64,000 bases of DNA from Blumeriella jaapii. Taxonomy: Eukaryota; Ascomycota; Leotiomycetes; Helotiales; Drepanopezizaceae. This document shows, piece by piece, positions 48,136-59,483 of the stretch; within the stretch, counting starts at the first letter, position 1, and the number at the start of each line of letters is the position of its first letter. The notes below the pieces were generated by a model. It saw nothing but the letters and a program-made list of their open reading frames with translations, did not search any database and was not told where the DNA came from. The translations under genes were made by a program, and so were the position numbers. The stretch is from positions 248,001 to 312,000 of the forward strand of contig VWND01000031.1 of the NCBI GenBank assembly GCA_009599575.1. Reading direction: 5' to 3'.

Positions 48136-48798
48136 TCAATCATCATCGTCGTGAATGATGACGCCCTTCTCCTCCTCAAGCGCAACTCCGGCCATCACCT
48201 CACCCTCCTGGCCCTCGCCACCCAGCCCGTCGGCGCCGTCCGTGATCACAACCCTCGCCTTGACCTTGCCGCCCTTCCCCAGCACGCTCTCGGCCTCGGC
48301 CTCGGCCTCAGCCTCCCCCTTCCCGGCCTTCCTCCTCTTCAGCCTCTCCCTCTTCTCCCTCTTCCTCCTCGTCTTCTCGCGATCCCTCTCCTCGCGCTCC
48401 CTCCTCTCCCTCTCCCACCTGGCGCCCTCCTCCTCCTGGCGCACCTCCTCCTCCATGCCGCGCAGGCGCTCGTACTCCCGCCGCCGGCTCGCCTTGTACA
48501 CGTGGAACTCGCCCGAGCCGGCGCCCGCGCTCGAGCCCTGCACGTTCTGCACGATCTCGGGCGCGGCGTGGTGCGCGTGCGTGGGCGCGGCGGTGAGCGC
48601 CGGGGATGCGGATGCGGATGCGGATGCGGATGCGCCGGCGGCGAAGGAGGCCATCTGCAGCGCTTGCTCGGGCTTGGAGAAGAGCGAGGTGATGGCCGAG
48701 GCGGTCTGCGAGCGCGGGCTGAGGGCGCGCTTCTTGAGCGGGCGTTTGGAGCGCGGGTCGGCGGAGGTGGGGATCGATTCGGGGATGGGCTCGGACAT
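48136..48798 (-). CDS. PRKRIP1-like (DUF1168) protein
   Basis: In animals PRKRIP1 is a nuclear double-stranded-RNA-binding protein that joins late spliceosomes. Here the diagnostic segment is [19 protein letters not shown] followed by a long Glu/Arg-rich helix (about residues 115-180) and an acidic end (IIHDDDD). It is a single exon of 220 aa from [11 protein letters not shown] longer open frame begins at 48924, but its extra 42 residues are a Thr-repeat read from a GGT trinucleotide run, so I prefer 48798. Its 3' end is close to that of CCT3 (convergent). Confidence 0.85.
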   Translation of the reverse strand: MSEPIPESIPTSADPRSKRPLKKRALSPRSQTASAITSLFSKPEQALQMASFAAGASASASASASPALTAAPTHAHHAAPEIVQNVQGSSAGAGSGEFHVYKASRRREYERLRGMEEEVRQEEEGARWERERREREERDREKTRRKREKRERLKRRKAGKGEAEAEAEAESVLGKGGKVKARVVITDGADGLGGEGQEGEVMAGVALEEEKGVIIHDDDD

Positions 48799-48837
48799 GG
48801 CGGGCGAGAGGTTGGGGTTTGCTTGCTGAAGGATGAG

Positions 48838-48896
48838 GGGGGTGGTGGTGGAGGTGGTGGTGGTGGTGGTGGTGGTTGTAGTTGTGCTTGTGGTGA
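48838..48896. repeat. GGT-type trinucleotide run
   Basis: A degenerate GGTGGTGGT stretch lies just upstream of the PRKRIP1-like start. Three or four copies of an 18-bp unit (CCTGAATACTTTGTG-like) follow at about 48936-48995. Confidence 0.8.
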
Positions 48897-49227
48897 TGGA
48901 AGGACGAGATACAGTAGAGATCACATCAGAAAATACTTTGTGCCTGAATACTTTGTGCCTGAATCCTTTGTGCCTGAATACTTTGTGCCTGATTCATCCT
49001 CACAGAATCCCGTGACTCTGGCTTATCGATAAGAAGCTGCCCCTCGGCTTGGGTTGATCCGTGAGCCGAACCTTCACTTCAGCATCTGGACTGCACGTCA
49101 CTTCCATCTCCCTCGTATACGGCCTCACACGACCTTACACTTTGCCTTGACCTTGCGCAGTTTCTTGCTTGCCTGGTGCTTCTCTCGCCATTCCCCCCGC
49201 CTGCTTGGACGCTTTCAGAATCCAAAG

Positions 49228-51095
49228 ATGGGCAAACCCCGTATGATAATCCTCATCCGCCACGCCCAGTCCGAGGGAAACAGTACGTACCGCACCTGTT
49301 TACACTAGTCTCCCGTCAGCCGCTGTGAAGGGGCTGCTGGGAGGACCACCACACAACCTCCTCCACCTCCTCCACTACCACCACCACCACCACCAACAAC
49401 ATCAGCATCAACAACAAAGCACACTTCAACGCTGTAACCGCTCGCTGACTTGCCGCAGAGGACCGCGATATCCACCAGGCCATCCCCGACCACCGAGTCA
49501 AACTCACCTCCGATGGCTGGACGCAGGCTCACGAAGCCGGCCGCCGTCTCCGCTCTCTGCTACACCCCGATGACACGCTCCACTTCTTCACCTCTCCCTA
49601 CCGCCGCACGCGCGAGACCACCGAAGGCATACTCTCCACCCTGACCTCGGACGAGCCCGCGCCGTCTCCCTTCCCGAGGAACTCGATCAAAGTGTACGAG
49701 GAGCCGCGGCTGCGCGAGCAGGACTTTGGGAACTTCCAGCCATGTTCGGCCGAGATGGAGAGGATGTGGCAGGAGCGAGCCGATTACGGCCATTTCTTCT
49801 ACAGGATCCCGAACGGCGAGAGTGCCGCGGACGCCTATGATCGTGTCAGCGGCTTCAACGAAAGTCTGTGGAGGCAGTTTGGGGAAGAAGATTTTGCGTC
49901 TGTGGCTGTCTTGGGTGCGTGGCCCCTCCTCCATCGCCTGGGGCCGGCTGAAATGCAATCGAGCTAACCGGACGCAGTCACTCATGGCTTGATGAGCAGG
50001 ATCTTTCTCATGAAGTGGTACCATTTCAGCGTCGAGTACTTTGAAGATCTCCGCAACGTCAACCACTGCGAGTTCCTCATCATGCGCAAGAAAGAAGACT
50101 CCGGGAAATACATCCTCGAAAACAACCTCCGCACCTGGTCTGACCTTAAGCGCGAACGCCGCGCAGCTGCAGCTGCAGCAGCGGGGAAAGAAAAGGGCGT
50201 TCCGGCGACAACAGCCGCAGCAAGCATGCCACTATCGGAAAAAGACCGAGAAAAGGAGAAGAAGCTCTATGGCTTTGTCACCGACGGCGGACCACCAGGA
50301 GTCAGCTCCCCGACCACGATTCCCATCCGCAAGAAGTGGGGAGGGTGTCCCAATGGCTGCGACCACGGAAAGCACCACTTCAAGAAGGAGAACAGCATGC
50401 ACGCCATGCAGCTGAACGGGCGCCCCTCCCCCGTCAACTCTCCCACGAGCCTGGGGCCTGGCGAGGTTAGTCGTCGCCCGATCCCCGCGCGACGCTGGCA
50501 GTCGTCGTCCGAAGAAGACGAAGGTGATCCCCACGGCCGCGTCGGCGCCCCGCTCGACGTCATCGACGCCGACCGCAAGAGCCTGGACGAGGTCGTCAGC
50601 AGTCCCGTCGGGCCACTGCCCCTCCTCCCCGTGGAGGAGAGGCTGCGGAACCGCGGCAAGGCCCCGAAGAGTGATCTGCTGGCCGTACGGGCCACGATCG
50701 GGGCACGCAGCATCGCCCGGTCGGTCGACGCGTTGCTGTTGAGCAGCGACACGGAGTTCTCAGCAGAGGAGGACACGCGCAAGCGGCTGGCGAAGGGGAA
50801 GAGCGTGACGGGGTTCCGGGGCGTGGTTGCGCCCGCGGTGTCGATGAGCCAGCTGCGGAAGCTGAGGGAGGAGGCCGGACAGCAACAGCAGCAGCAGCAG
50901 CAGCAGTCGCGGGGGGGCGCGCTGGCGGATGCGCTGGGCGATCAGTCGGATGTGGGGAGTGATGCTGGGAGCGAAGCCGATCCGGAGCCGGAGCCGGAGC
51001 CGGAGGGTCCGGAGGTTGCGGAGGCTGCGAAGGAATTGGCGGACGTGGAGAAGGAGGAGAAACAGGATAGGAGTATCAAGGGCAGTGTGTACTAA
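49228..51095 (+). CDS. Histidine phosphatase (phosphoglycerate-mutase-like) with long C-terminal tail
   Basis: Branch-1 histidine phosphatase fold; fungal members of this type act on small phospho-compounds and are not glycolytic mutases. Exon 1 (49228-49282) gives MGKPRMIILIRHAQSEGN with the phospho-accepting His in RHA. Exon 2 (49459 to about 49913) starts KDRDIHQ and carries FFTSPYRRTRETTEG, LREQDFGNFQP and YRIPNGESAADAYDRV. Exon 3 starts VTHGLMSRIFLMKWY (second catalytic His in THG). After about residue 230 comes a low-complexity tail of about 300 residues with an Ala run, a Gln run near 50885 and a Pro-Glu repeat near 50988. The fold is close to yeast Det1-like proteins, by recognition only. 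The core looks intact; the tail is probably disordered. Confidence 0.88.
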
Positions 51096-51326
51096 GCGAG
51101 GATGGAGCCGGTCGTTTGCGTAGGGGGTATATACCTAAGGTAGAGAAAGGGCTTTTTCACGTTGTACGATAGCATATTGACGTGCCTAGATTTCCACCTT
51201 GACCCTATTGTACTGTACTGTATTGTACCGAACCTTTATCCACATCACACTCTCTCTCCCTGCTCTCCGTGTGGGCCATGGGCCACATGTCAGGGTGTCC
51301 AGAAAACCTCCTGCCGGACTCGCAGA

Positions 51327-51650
51327 GTCACATATATACATGCATACATACATAGGTACATATATACATACATACATATATACATACATACATACACACA
51401 CGCATATATACATACACACATACACACATGCATACATACACACATAAACACATATACACACACAAATACACATATACATACATACACACACATATATACA
51501 CACATACATATATTCAAACAAATACACATACACACATACACACATACATATATACACACACACATACACATATATACACATATTCAAACAAATACATATA
51601 CACAAATACACAAATACACAAATACAAACAGATATACAAACAAACACAAT
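51327..51650. repeat. (CATA)n/(CACA)n microsatellite tract
   Basis: About 320 bp of mixed CATA, CACA and AAATACA units. Open frames on both strands (YIHTYIHT or CVCVYVC type) are artefacts of the repeat. Confidence 0.95.
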
Positions 51651-51656
51651 GACTGG

Positions 51657-51787
51657 TACTCTGTGTACTCTGTGTACTCTGTGTACTCTGTGTACTCTGT
51701 GTACTCTGTGTACTCTGTGTACTCTGTGTACTCTGTGTACTCTGTGTACTCTGTGTACTCTGTGTACTCTGTGTACTCTGTGTACTG
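51657..51787. repeat. 10-bp minisatellite (TCTGTGTACT)n
   Basis: About 13 essentially perfect copies of TCTGTGTACT, directly next to the CATA tract and ending in GTACCGTACTGTAA. The lack of variation between copies suggests recent expansion. Confidence 0.95.
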
Positions 51788-51899
51788 TACCGTACTGTAA
51801 GTGTGCGGGATAAAAACCTTCTTTCATTCTTTCTATCTTGCTCATTTGCGTTCACGCCCTACCCAACCATCTACCCATCTACCCACCCATTTACCCACG

Positions 51900-52226
51900 A
51901 GCTAGCTAGCTAGGTAAGGTATCTATCTAGGTATCTATTGTAGATCCGCGGTAGATCTGCGGTAGATCTGCGGTACGGTACGGTACGGTATGGTCCAGTA
52001 CATGTACATGTTTATCTACATCTACAGATCCGTGTACTTGCAAGCTTGCACGCCTGTGTATACGCCTACTGTACTGTACTGTACTGTACTGGGTGGGTGT
52101 AAGTAGGTAGGCAAGTAAGTAAGTAGGTAAGTAGGTAAGTAAGTAAGTAAGTAAGTAGGTAAGTAAGTAAGTAAGTAAGTAAGTAGGTAAGTAAGTAGGT
52201 AAGTAGGTAAGTAAGTAAGTAAGTAT
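51900..52226. repeat. Stacked short repeats: TACTG and GTAAGTAG arrays
   Basis: CTAGCTAG and CGGTACGGTA units, then a (GTACT)n run near 52069-52089, then about 125 bp of degenerate GTAAGTAG units to 52226. No gene. Confidence 0.9.
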
Positions 52227-52726
52227 CTGTACAGTACAGTACGTGTAGTACTACCTACGTACGTATGACGCAGCGCGAAAAAGGCGCAGGAGGAGGGATG
52301 GACGCGGATCCTCTCTCCTCTGCTCTCCTCTCCCTCTCCCTCTTCTGCTCGCTGGGGTTACGGTGTGGTGAGGATGTTCCTTTTTCTGCTTCTCTCTCTT
52401 CATCTCCATCTTCCTCCTCCTGCTCCTCCTCCTGCGCCTCCTCCTTCCATGTCGCTCGCTCGCTTAGCCCAAGTCGGCAAGCGCGCTTTCCCCATTTCCA
52501 AATGTCGCGCGACCCATTAATCTGTCCGTCTGGTTCTTTTTTCTTTTGTTTTTTTGGTTGTTGGAGGAGGTAAAAAAGTAGCGAGGTGATTAAGCAGGCG
52601 CGTTCTGGCGGAGCCTTCGCTGCTTCTCTGGTTCCCGCTTGTGGCACACGAGCCGGTACTTCGGGGGGAAAACGGCCTTGCTGGATCGGGGAGGAAAGGG
52701 ATGTGCAACTCCATAACGCCGGTAAC

Positions 52727-52753
52727 AACAACAACAACAACAACAACAACAAC
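52727..52753. repeat. (AAC)n trinucleotide repeat
   Basis: About nine AAC units downstream of the kinase-like gene's likely stop. Confidence 0.95.
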
Positions 52754-52907
52754 CCATGTTGGTGGCCATGTCTTTTCTCTCTTGGTTATCGGGGGGAGAA
52801 GTGAGTCGGAGTCGATGAGTGTGACTGAGGTATCGTCATTCCACCCTCTCGCAAAGAGGGGCTGGTTGAGGTCGGGAATTAGGCGAATTTCATTTCTGTC
52901 AACACAA

Positions 52908-55000
52908 TTAGCGAACGCTGTACTCACTCGAGTCTGATGCGGGAGATTGTAAGGGAACAAAGAGAAGAGGGGGTGAAAGGGCCACGAACCAGCATACACC
53001 GGTGCCTGCCACGCCTTCGCCTTGGGTTTCGGCTTCCCGCTCGACTTCCCGCTCCCCAAACTCCCGCTCCCAGACCTCGACTTGCCCTCTGAGCTGCGGC
53101 TCTTGCGCCCGCTCGACACGCTTACGAGATCGACTTCCTTGGGCTGCGTCCTCTCTCGAACCGGCGGTGCAGGCGCACTCGGAACCACCGAGTTGGCGCG
53201 CTGCAAGCTGTAAGCAACCGCGCCCGTCAGGCCGATCATGCCGCCATTGGCCGTCACCGGCTTGACGTTCACGCTCGCGCACGCTTCGGCCGCGGCGCGC
53301 TGAGAGGCTAGACGCAGCTGGTCGATGCCGAAGATCCACTCGTTGCCCTTCGCCTCGCGGCGCACGCAATGCAGGAGGCCTCGCGACGCGGACGTTGGGC
53401 CGAGCCCGGCATGCTTCACCAGGATGAAATACACCTTCTCCTCCACCTCGTGGGCGCTGGGCCGCTTCTCCGGATCCGGGTTCAGCATCTTGTCCGTCAG
53501 GGCCAGCACGTGGCTCACGCACCGGAAGACCTTGTCCTCTTTCTTCTTGCCTTCCTTGGCCAGAATCGTCATCCAGCTCTCGACTTGCTCGGGATTCTTG
53601 TGGAACGATGAGTCGGGGAGACCGCCGGCTCGGCCGGTCGTCTTGTTCTTGCTGGACCGGTGGGACGCAAAGTTGCGCGACGAGCGTTTCATGAGGAACG
53701 TCATGATCTCGAGGAAGATGGTCCCGAGTGAATAAATATCGGCCTTTTGGGGGTCGTGTTTCGCAGTTGGGAGGATGCCCGGGGCGAGACCACCAGCCGA
53801 TGATTTCCCTGAGGATGCGTAGACCGAGGAGGAGTCGTTGGATGCTAAGGTACTTTGTCGGATAGCTGAGACGCTCTGGGTCATAGCGGAACGTCTTATG
53901 CTGTGGCGTGAGCTGGTTAGATCCGGCGGTGGCTGTGCTGGCTGTTCTGGCGCTTGATAGTCATACATATCATTGTCGAGACCCGTCTTCTCAGCGCCGA
54001 AGACACTCGGGTCACTGAGAAAGATATGGTTGTCGGCGTCGAGTAGTATATTGGAAGGCATAATAGCTCGATGAGCGTGTCCTTGGCCGTGGAGAAAAGA
54101 GACTGCTTCCGCCAGACAATGGATCCAATTCAAGACCAGCATGCGTCGATCTAGCTTAGAGAGTATCTTGACGGATTGCGGCGTCACGTTCAAGAATGAC
54201 TTGAGCGAGACGTCGCTCACTGGCCTCAACAGGAGATAGCCGCTCCCTTGATGGATATACGAGGCCCATAGGGATTCTATGTGATGATGCCCCAGATTCC
54301 TCAAGACATCAAGACCAGACAAGAACTCCTCCTGTGGCATGCACCCAGGCGTGGTACCGAATGGCACTCGTTGTCGGACAAACACCTCGTCCGGTCTTCC
54401 TGGCAGAAACACCTTGTCGATATTGCTGTGAGTGAGGCCAGCGACAGGTCGATTCTCCGCTAGCTCCAAAGGAACCACCTCTTCATCATCATAGTACTCG
54501 TGTACACCTTTCTGAATATTCCTCAGGAGGTAGATGAACTGTCGCTGAAAAAACCTCCTCTCCAGCTTCTGGTCCTTGTCATAAGTCAATTTGAGTCGTT
54601 CCACGTGGTCCAGTGGCACCGGTAGATCATCATCGTCCCACGAATCGTCGATCACTCCAAAGATTTGGTCTGGCACGCCGAGATCAACCAAGATCAGGAA
54701 GATTCGTTTCACCTTTTGTTCAATCCGGTCGATGTAAGTGTCGTCGGTTAGACCATCTCCAAAACCAAGCGGCTCATCTAACCGTGCTTGCTCATCCGGT
54801 CGTAACTTTGACAATATGAACTGGCGATTGACAGTCGCATGAATGCGTTCTTCATCCCACCACATTGTTGCGGGCATGTCGTATATGTTTCCATTGGATT
54901 GGCGACTAGGACCTCCACCCGCGAAGCTCGAATAGATGGGGGCCTGTGAACCAGACCGATGCTGGAGGGTCGAAGCCAGGGATGCCCGCCGATAATCCAT
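52908..55000 (-). CDS. Protein-kinase-fold protein, predicted pseudokinase
   Basis: Starts MDYRRASLASTLQHRS. The N-terminal 200 residues (RFILSKLRPDEQARL, FQRQFIYLLRNIQKG) precede a kinase fold: VLRNLGHHHIESLWASYI, SFLHGQGHAHRAIMPSNILLD, IFLSDPSVFG, YQAPEQ, then KADIYSLGTIFLEIMTF and LNPDPEKRPSAHEVEE. The HRD catalytic loop reads HRA, so the catalytic Asp is missing, and DFG reads DPS. No clear glycine loop is visible. C-terminal region Ser/Lys-rich. The open frame runs on to 52517, but a splice from GCTG/GTTCGT to CATCAG joins ...APVYA to DSSEYSVR and a stop at 52908. I prefer that ending because the read-through includes a Val run encoded by a GTT repeat. About 680 aa. The fold is clear; loss of activity is inferred. 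Confidence 0.82.
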
Positions 55001-58000
55001 GGTGGAAGGAGCTCAGTTCCTCGATCTTCAAGACCGGCAAGGCGAGTTTGCCGGCTACTGGCCGTCTATTAGCGATGAGTTGCAGCTGAGGTATACTCGC
55101 AAGTCGATGGCGCGAGTTGTTGTGGCCAAAGATCAACAGTGATGAGAGTCCGGCCACGCCCGCCGGTCGTAGTAGATTATTAGTAAGGGTGCGTTTGGAA
55201 CGTTTATGTACAAGTTATAACCCTGAAGCAAGCAACGAAGCTTGTAGCTGGTGGACTGGTACAGGTCGCGGTGATGAGGTTGCGGGGTGACTATCGCAAC
55301 CCTGCAATCTTCATCCGCAAGCCGGGAGAACGGCTATCGTCGACTGGTGATAAGCAATAACGAGTGATGCAAGGCTATTAAAAGCTAGGAGAGCTTGCGA
55401 GGACCAAAAGAGAGCTATTCAGTGTCTTTAGGACACGAGATCGTTGCGAAAATCCGATTGTTGGCAGAGAGATCATGTTTGCATGATGTTGGTAAGTTCG
55501 AGACGCAAGCCTCTACTGGAACATTTTCGGAGGAGGAAAAGGTACAGTCTGTGACGATTCGTATCTGTTTTTCCAAAGCCAAACAAGGGCGGAGATCTGG
55601 TGGTTCGAAGCACGAAGTACAAACATACAGAGTGTGTCAGTAGTCATGCAAGCTTGTTGCCACGAGGCGTACGTACCCTTCCGTTGTCGACATGTGAAGT
55701 GGGGTGATGGATTGAATGCAATCTTTGATCCACAGGTACTTCTGTTTTGCTATTCGACGGCTTTTGATTCTGGCCATATTAGCATGTTCTGGGCAATGTA
55801 TTCCCTTGGATTTGACAGCACGGAGATGCCGAGTAGGATCGTGTTACGAGCACTGCCAAGGCTTGGACTCTGGTTTCCCATCAACCATCTTCTTCTGGTG
55901 AAGGGAGCCACGGTGATGTCGTTGTGAGATGAGCTTGGTATTTCCAACCAGCATTTGCCATGGTAATTGCCTGTGTTCAGGGTTTTTCTGACACCGAGGG
56001 ATTCGGATTCATTTCGAGGAGTACAAGCAGACCTCCCTTGCAATTGATATCGACGAAAGACAGGGACGGCGCCAGCAAAACCACGGTGTATCTGTCTGGC
56101 CCAGCCGCGCGGATCAGGATACTGCGGCCTGTTTAGCTCGTCTCTTCCTGTCCGACTGGGGCTGGTACAGTACAGTACAGTGCAGTACAGTACGACAGTA
56201 CATTATCGTACAGCACCTCGTAGCCAAGCCATGCCAGATATCGGTCCCCGTTTTTTCTGTCTTCCTCTTTTCTCTTCTCGGCCAGATGGAGCCAGCGGTG
56301 GAAAGCCTTGCTTGCGACTGTGCCGGGAAGATACGCTGAGGCAACAAACAAGCGGCGGCCGAAGGACAATGATAACTTCCAGTCCACGAGATGTCCTGTC
56401 GCTTCTCACCAGTACCAGCGTCTCGATCAGATCGGACGCAGCGCAGAAACGAGACGAGCCTCTTCGATTGGCGGGATTCGGTGATGGAAAACGTTCAGGC
56501 CAAGAGGGAGGGGATCTCTGATCCTCCTCTGCATGGCGATATGCACAGAGCCGTTGCCAAGCAGTCAGAGTTTCCTGGGGAGACCAAGATGGTCCTGGGC
56601 AGGTCAGGATTGTGTTCCTGCGGATGGCTTCCTCGCGAGCCCTCGGTGACAAGTAGTGGAGTGGCCCAATGCGCGAAAGGTACTGTAGAGAAACGCGAGG
56701 AGCCAAGTTCGTTGGCTGCACCATGTCGACGACACGTAGGGGCTGCCACGACGACGGGGCCGGGGACCTGTGAACGGCGACAAGCATGGCAATCCGCGTA
56801 CACTTACCTGATCAGACATTGTGAGAGACGATATGGCAAGTCTGCAGATTCTCACGACAGGGCAAAGATTGGCCCTTTGCGCATTTGCTTCAAGGGACAT
56901 GAGGTAGAAGGAGGATCGAGATGGTCGACTCTGATATGTCGCTTAGCTGCACGTGATACGCAGTGTCTTGCCCCCTATCCCGGGCTCGGCTGCCAATGTT
57001 TTGATTTCTCCTTCTCGGGGTGATTGTTTTCAATCACCAAGCAACTCGCCAGCTTCCCTCGATCATGATGTGTTCGCGTGTTGCACTGTACTGTACTGTA
57101 CTTTCGTACTTTCGTACGACCCGCATTGGCCCGCTGCCCATGAAAAGAAAGCATTGCGTCTACGACGTGAATCCGGGCTGAAGCCGCCAACGGTAGAGAA
57201 GACGCTCTTCATTTGGCCGTTATCTGCAACTTTTTACTTCCTCTCGGATTCTTATCTTCTCGACTCTGATGTACACGCTCGTTCTCGTTCCTCTGTTCCC
57301 TCTTTTTGTTGGCTGTCACTGTCCTAGCGGCTAGACTCCGATTCTGCAACCTCTTTCCTAGGTAGCACGATGATTGTCAAAGATGCATTTTGCCTCATCC
57401 CATGCGTTCTTGTGATACAGCACATGCAGCACATACTGACTGGACCAGGCTCGCCGGTCAGGCTTCCGGAAACCGGGTTCGTCGAACGAAAACTGCTTTC
57501 CTCAGCATCGGGCGCCAGGCAAGACCAGACGCATTCTACCTCAAACGAGCTTCTGCTGGCGTTGCGAATCTCACGCCCGAAGCACCGGGCTGATCAGCTT
57601 GTGGTCCAACCCGCGCCATGTCGTGTTGTTCGACCGGCGGACCTCACCGACCGGTGTACTGCGTCGGCCCTTCACTTCCCGTCGGCGTTGTTTCCTCTGA
57701 CCGTGGAGACGATCGAGGACTGCGTTATCATGCACGGCATGGTCATATACCTTTATCACCGGGCCTCAGTCGCGGTATTGGTACGCTCACTACCCCCAGC
57801 ATGCGTGGGAGACGGCAGCTGGGAGCGCTCGAGTGTTCTCGGGATGCTCTGCCGTGGCGGCCGTGACACTCACAGCCATGCTTTCTGTTCGTGTGGAGGG
57901 CGACCTCTCGGGAGCCTTGGTCGACTCCGTCACTGCTTGGATGCCGCTGCGGAAAGATCGCAAGCCTTATGCTCGGGTACATGGACCTGGTCGCCGCAGG

Positions 58001-58660
58001 ACGATGCTCAACGCTGTGTACCCGGCGGGGAGTGGGCGTGCCAGCATCTCGACTGCTAGGGAGCCGTCGGACTCGCACACAGCCTCTCTGTTCCCGTCGT
58101 TGACACGCGTTCTCGAAGATCGCCAGGGAGTCTTGATCTGGGATAGAAGAGCATGCACGCATGGCCTTGGGGGAGACGAAGCAAAGACGGCACACATGAG
58201 AAACCGACGAGTCAACTGGCGAATGCACATGTCACTGCAGAAGCCATCGCGGCCACGGCCCAGGAAAGATAAGCTCCAGTCGAGGCAAATCGTTTTTACA
58301 ATGAGTGGAGAGGAGGTATCAAATACGAATCCGCGCCCAATCCCGGGCATCCGGTAGCGTCTCGCGAGTCAACAGTTTCCACGCCGGCGCGGGCGCGGCA
58401 TCGCGGATAGAGGACCACCACATCCAGCCGCATCGCACACACAGACACGCCCCGTCAGCACGACGCCATCCAGCCCGCCACTTCTTCAGGCCGTTGTCGA
58501 TTTGACATGAGAAGGCCTCGACTCGGGCGGAAAAGGGTCTGAGAGTCCCTGATGCCAGACCAGAGACGGTTACAATTTGGTCGTCCGCATTCGCTCGGTC
58601 CTCTCGTCCCAATGGACGACGATGTTCTCTTCCTGGCCCAAACCTCGGAACTCCCGTCCC
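55001..58660. other. Intergenic region, no recognised gene
   Basis: Open frames of up to about 230 codons (for example 57370-58059 plus and 57743-58228 minus) have no motif, overlap on both strands and lack a splice pattern. The GTACAGTAC motif clusters near 56165-56200 and 57086-57103. Confidence 0.6.
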
Positions 58661-58666
58661 TCACGA

Positions 58667-58801
58667 CCCAGAATGAAGAGCAGAGGATGAAGAGCAGAGG
58701 ACGAAGAGCAGAGGATGAAGAGCAGAGGATGAAGAGCAAAGGGACCCAGAGCCCCATCATAGCCATCATTGCCATCATTGCCATCATTGCCATCATTGCA
58801 T
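58667..58801. repeat. 14-bp and 9-bp tandem repeats
   Basis: Four to five copies of a 14-bp unit (GATGAAGAGCAGAG) at about 58672-58736, followed by four copies of CATCATTGC at about 58765-58800. Confidence 0.9.
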
Positions 58802-58952
58802 GAATGACCCAGACTCGATCTGAGCCTGCAACTCCTCATTCAGGAGATCCAAACAGAGCCTCGAAGCTGCACCACATCCCATCAGCCAGAATTCAGCGAT
58901 CGAGCATCTTCAACCTTGGTTTCTCTCTCTCCCTCTCTCTCGGCGGGGAAGA

Positions 58953-59358
58953 CTCACGCATCGGCACCTCCTCCATCCTGCAGCCACTTTCCAAAGCCTC
59001 GACCGCAGCCTCCAGCCGGGCCGAGTTGTAGCAGTGGAACTCCCGCTGCAGCGCGAGCATCTTCTCCCAGCACTCGACGTCCGACTCCGCCGCGGCGTGC
59101 ACGTGTGCGTTCGGGTGCGCGTGCGGCGAGGGGGCGGCGGAGATCCGGCTGGGGAGGGCGAGTCCTGGGAGGGAGGGCGGCGGTGGGCTCTGCCTCGGGG
59201 CGCGCGTGCTGTCGCCGTTGCGGTTGCTGTTGCGGGTGCTGCTGCTGCTGCTGGTGCTGCTGGCCGTGGGCGTGTTGACGCGCGAGGAGAGGGTGCGGCG
59301 GTGATGGATGGTCGGCGGAGGACTGGGACTTGGCGAGGGCGAGTGGTGTGTGGGCGAA

Positions 59359-59393
<35 letters not shown>

Positions 59394-59483
59394 GGAGAAG
59401 AACATGTTGCTGTTGCTGTTGCTGTTGCTGCTTGAGTGGGAGGATAGACGAGGGAGGCCGGCGCTTCGACGAAACGAAGACAT
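58953..59483 (-). CDS. Hypothetical small protein, Ser/Pro-rich, 5' exon
   Basis: No family recognised. The frame from MSSFRRSAGLPRLSSH is Ser/Asn/Pro-rich low complexity (encoded by GTT, GGCGAG and similar repeats) for about 120 residues. It then gives a normal-looking segment, SDVECWEKMLALQREFHCYN followed by SARLEAAVEALESG, likely helical. A GTGAGT donor follows at about 58953 (after EEVPM), so at least one more exon is expected downstream; I could not place it. A start further upstream (59714) would add an Arg run and is less likely. Confidence 0.5.

Noticed and set aside
48799..48924. N-terminal extension of the PRKRIP1-like protein
   Set aside because: Consists mostly of Thr residues from a GGT-type repeat; the internal MSEPIPES start is the natural one.
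51657..51787. Repeat array as CRISPR or telomere
   Set aside because: Perfect 10-bp tandem units without spacers and not a fungal telomere sequence (TTAGGG).
51162..51855. Long open frames on both strands of about 200 codons
   Set aside because: They read CATA and TCTGTGTACT repeats only.
52517..52907. C-terminal extension of the kinase-like protein to 827 residues
   Set aside because: The extension includes a Val run from a GTT repeat and unrelated sequence; a splice to a short tail ending at 52908 fits better.
57370..58357. Overlapping open frames of 120-230 codons on both strands
   Set aside because: No motif, no splice pattern and equal openness on opposite strands; consistent with GC-rich non-coding DNA.
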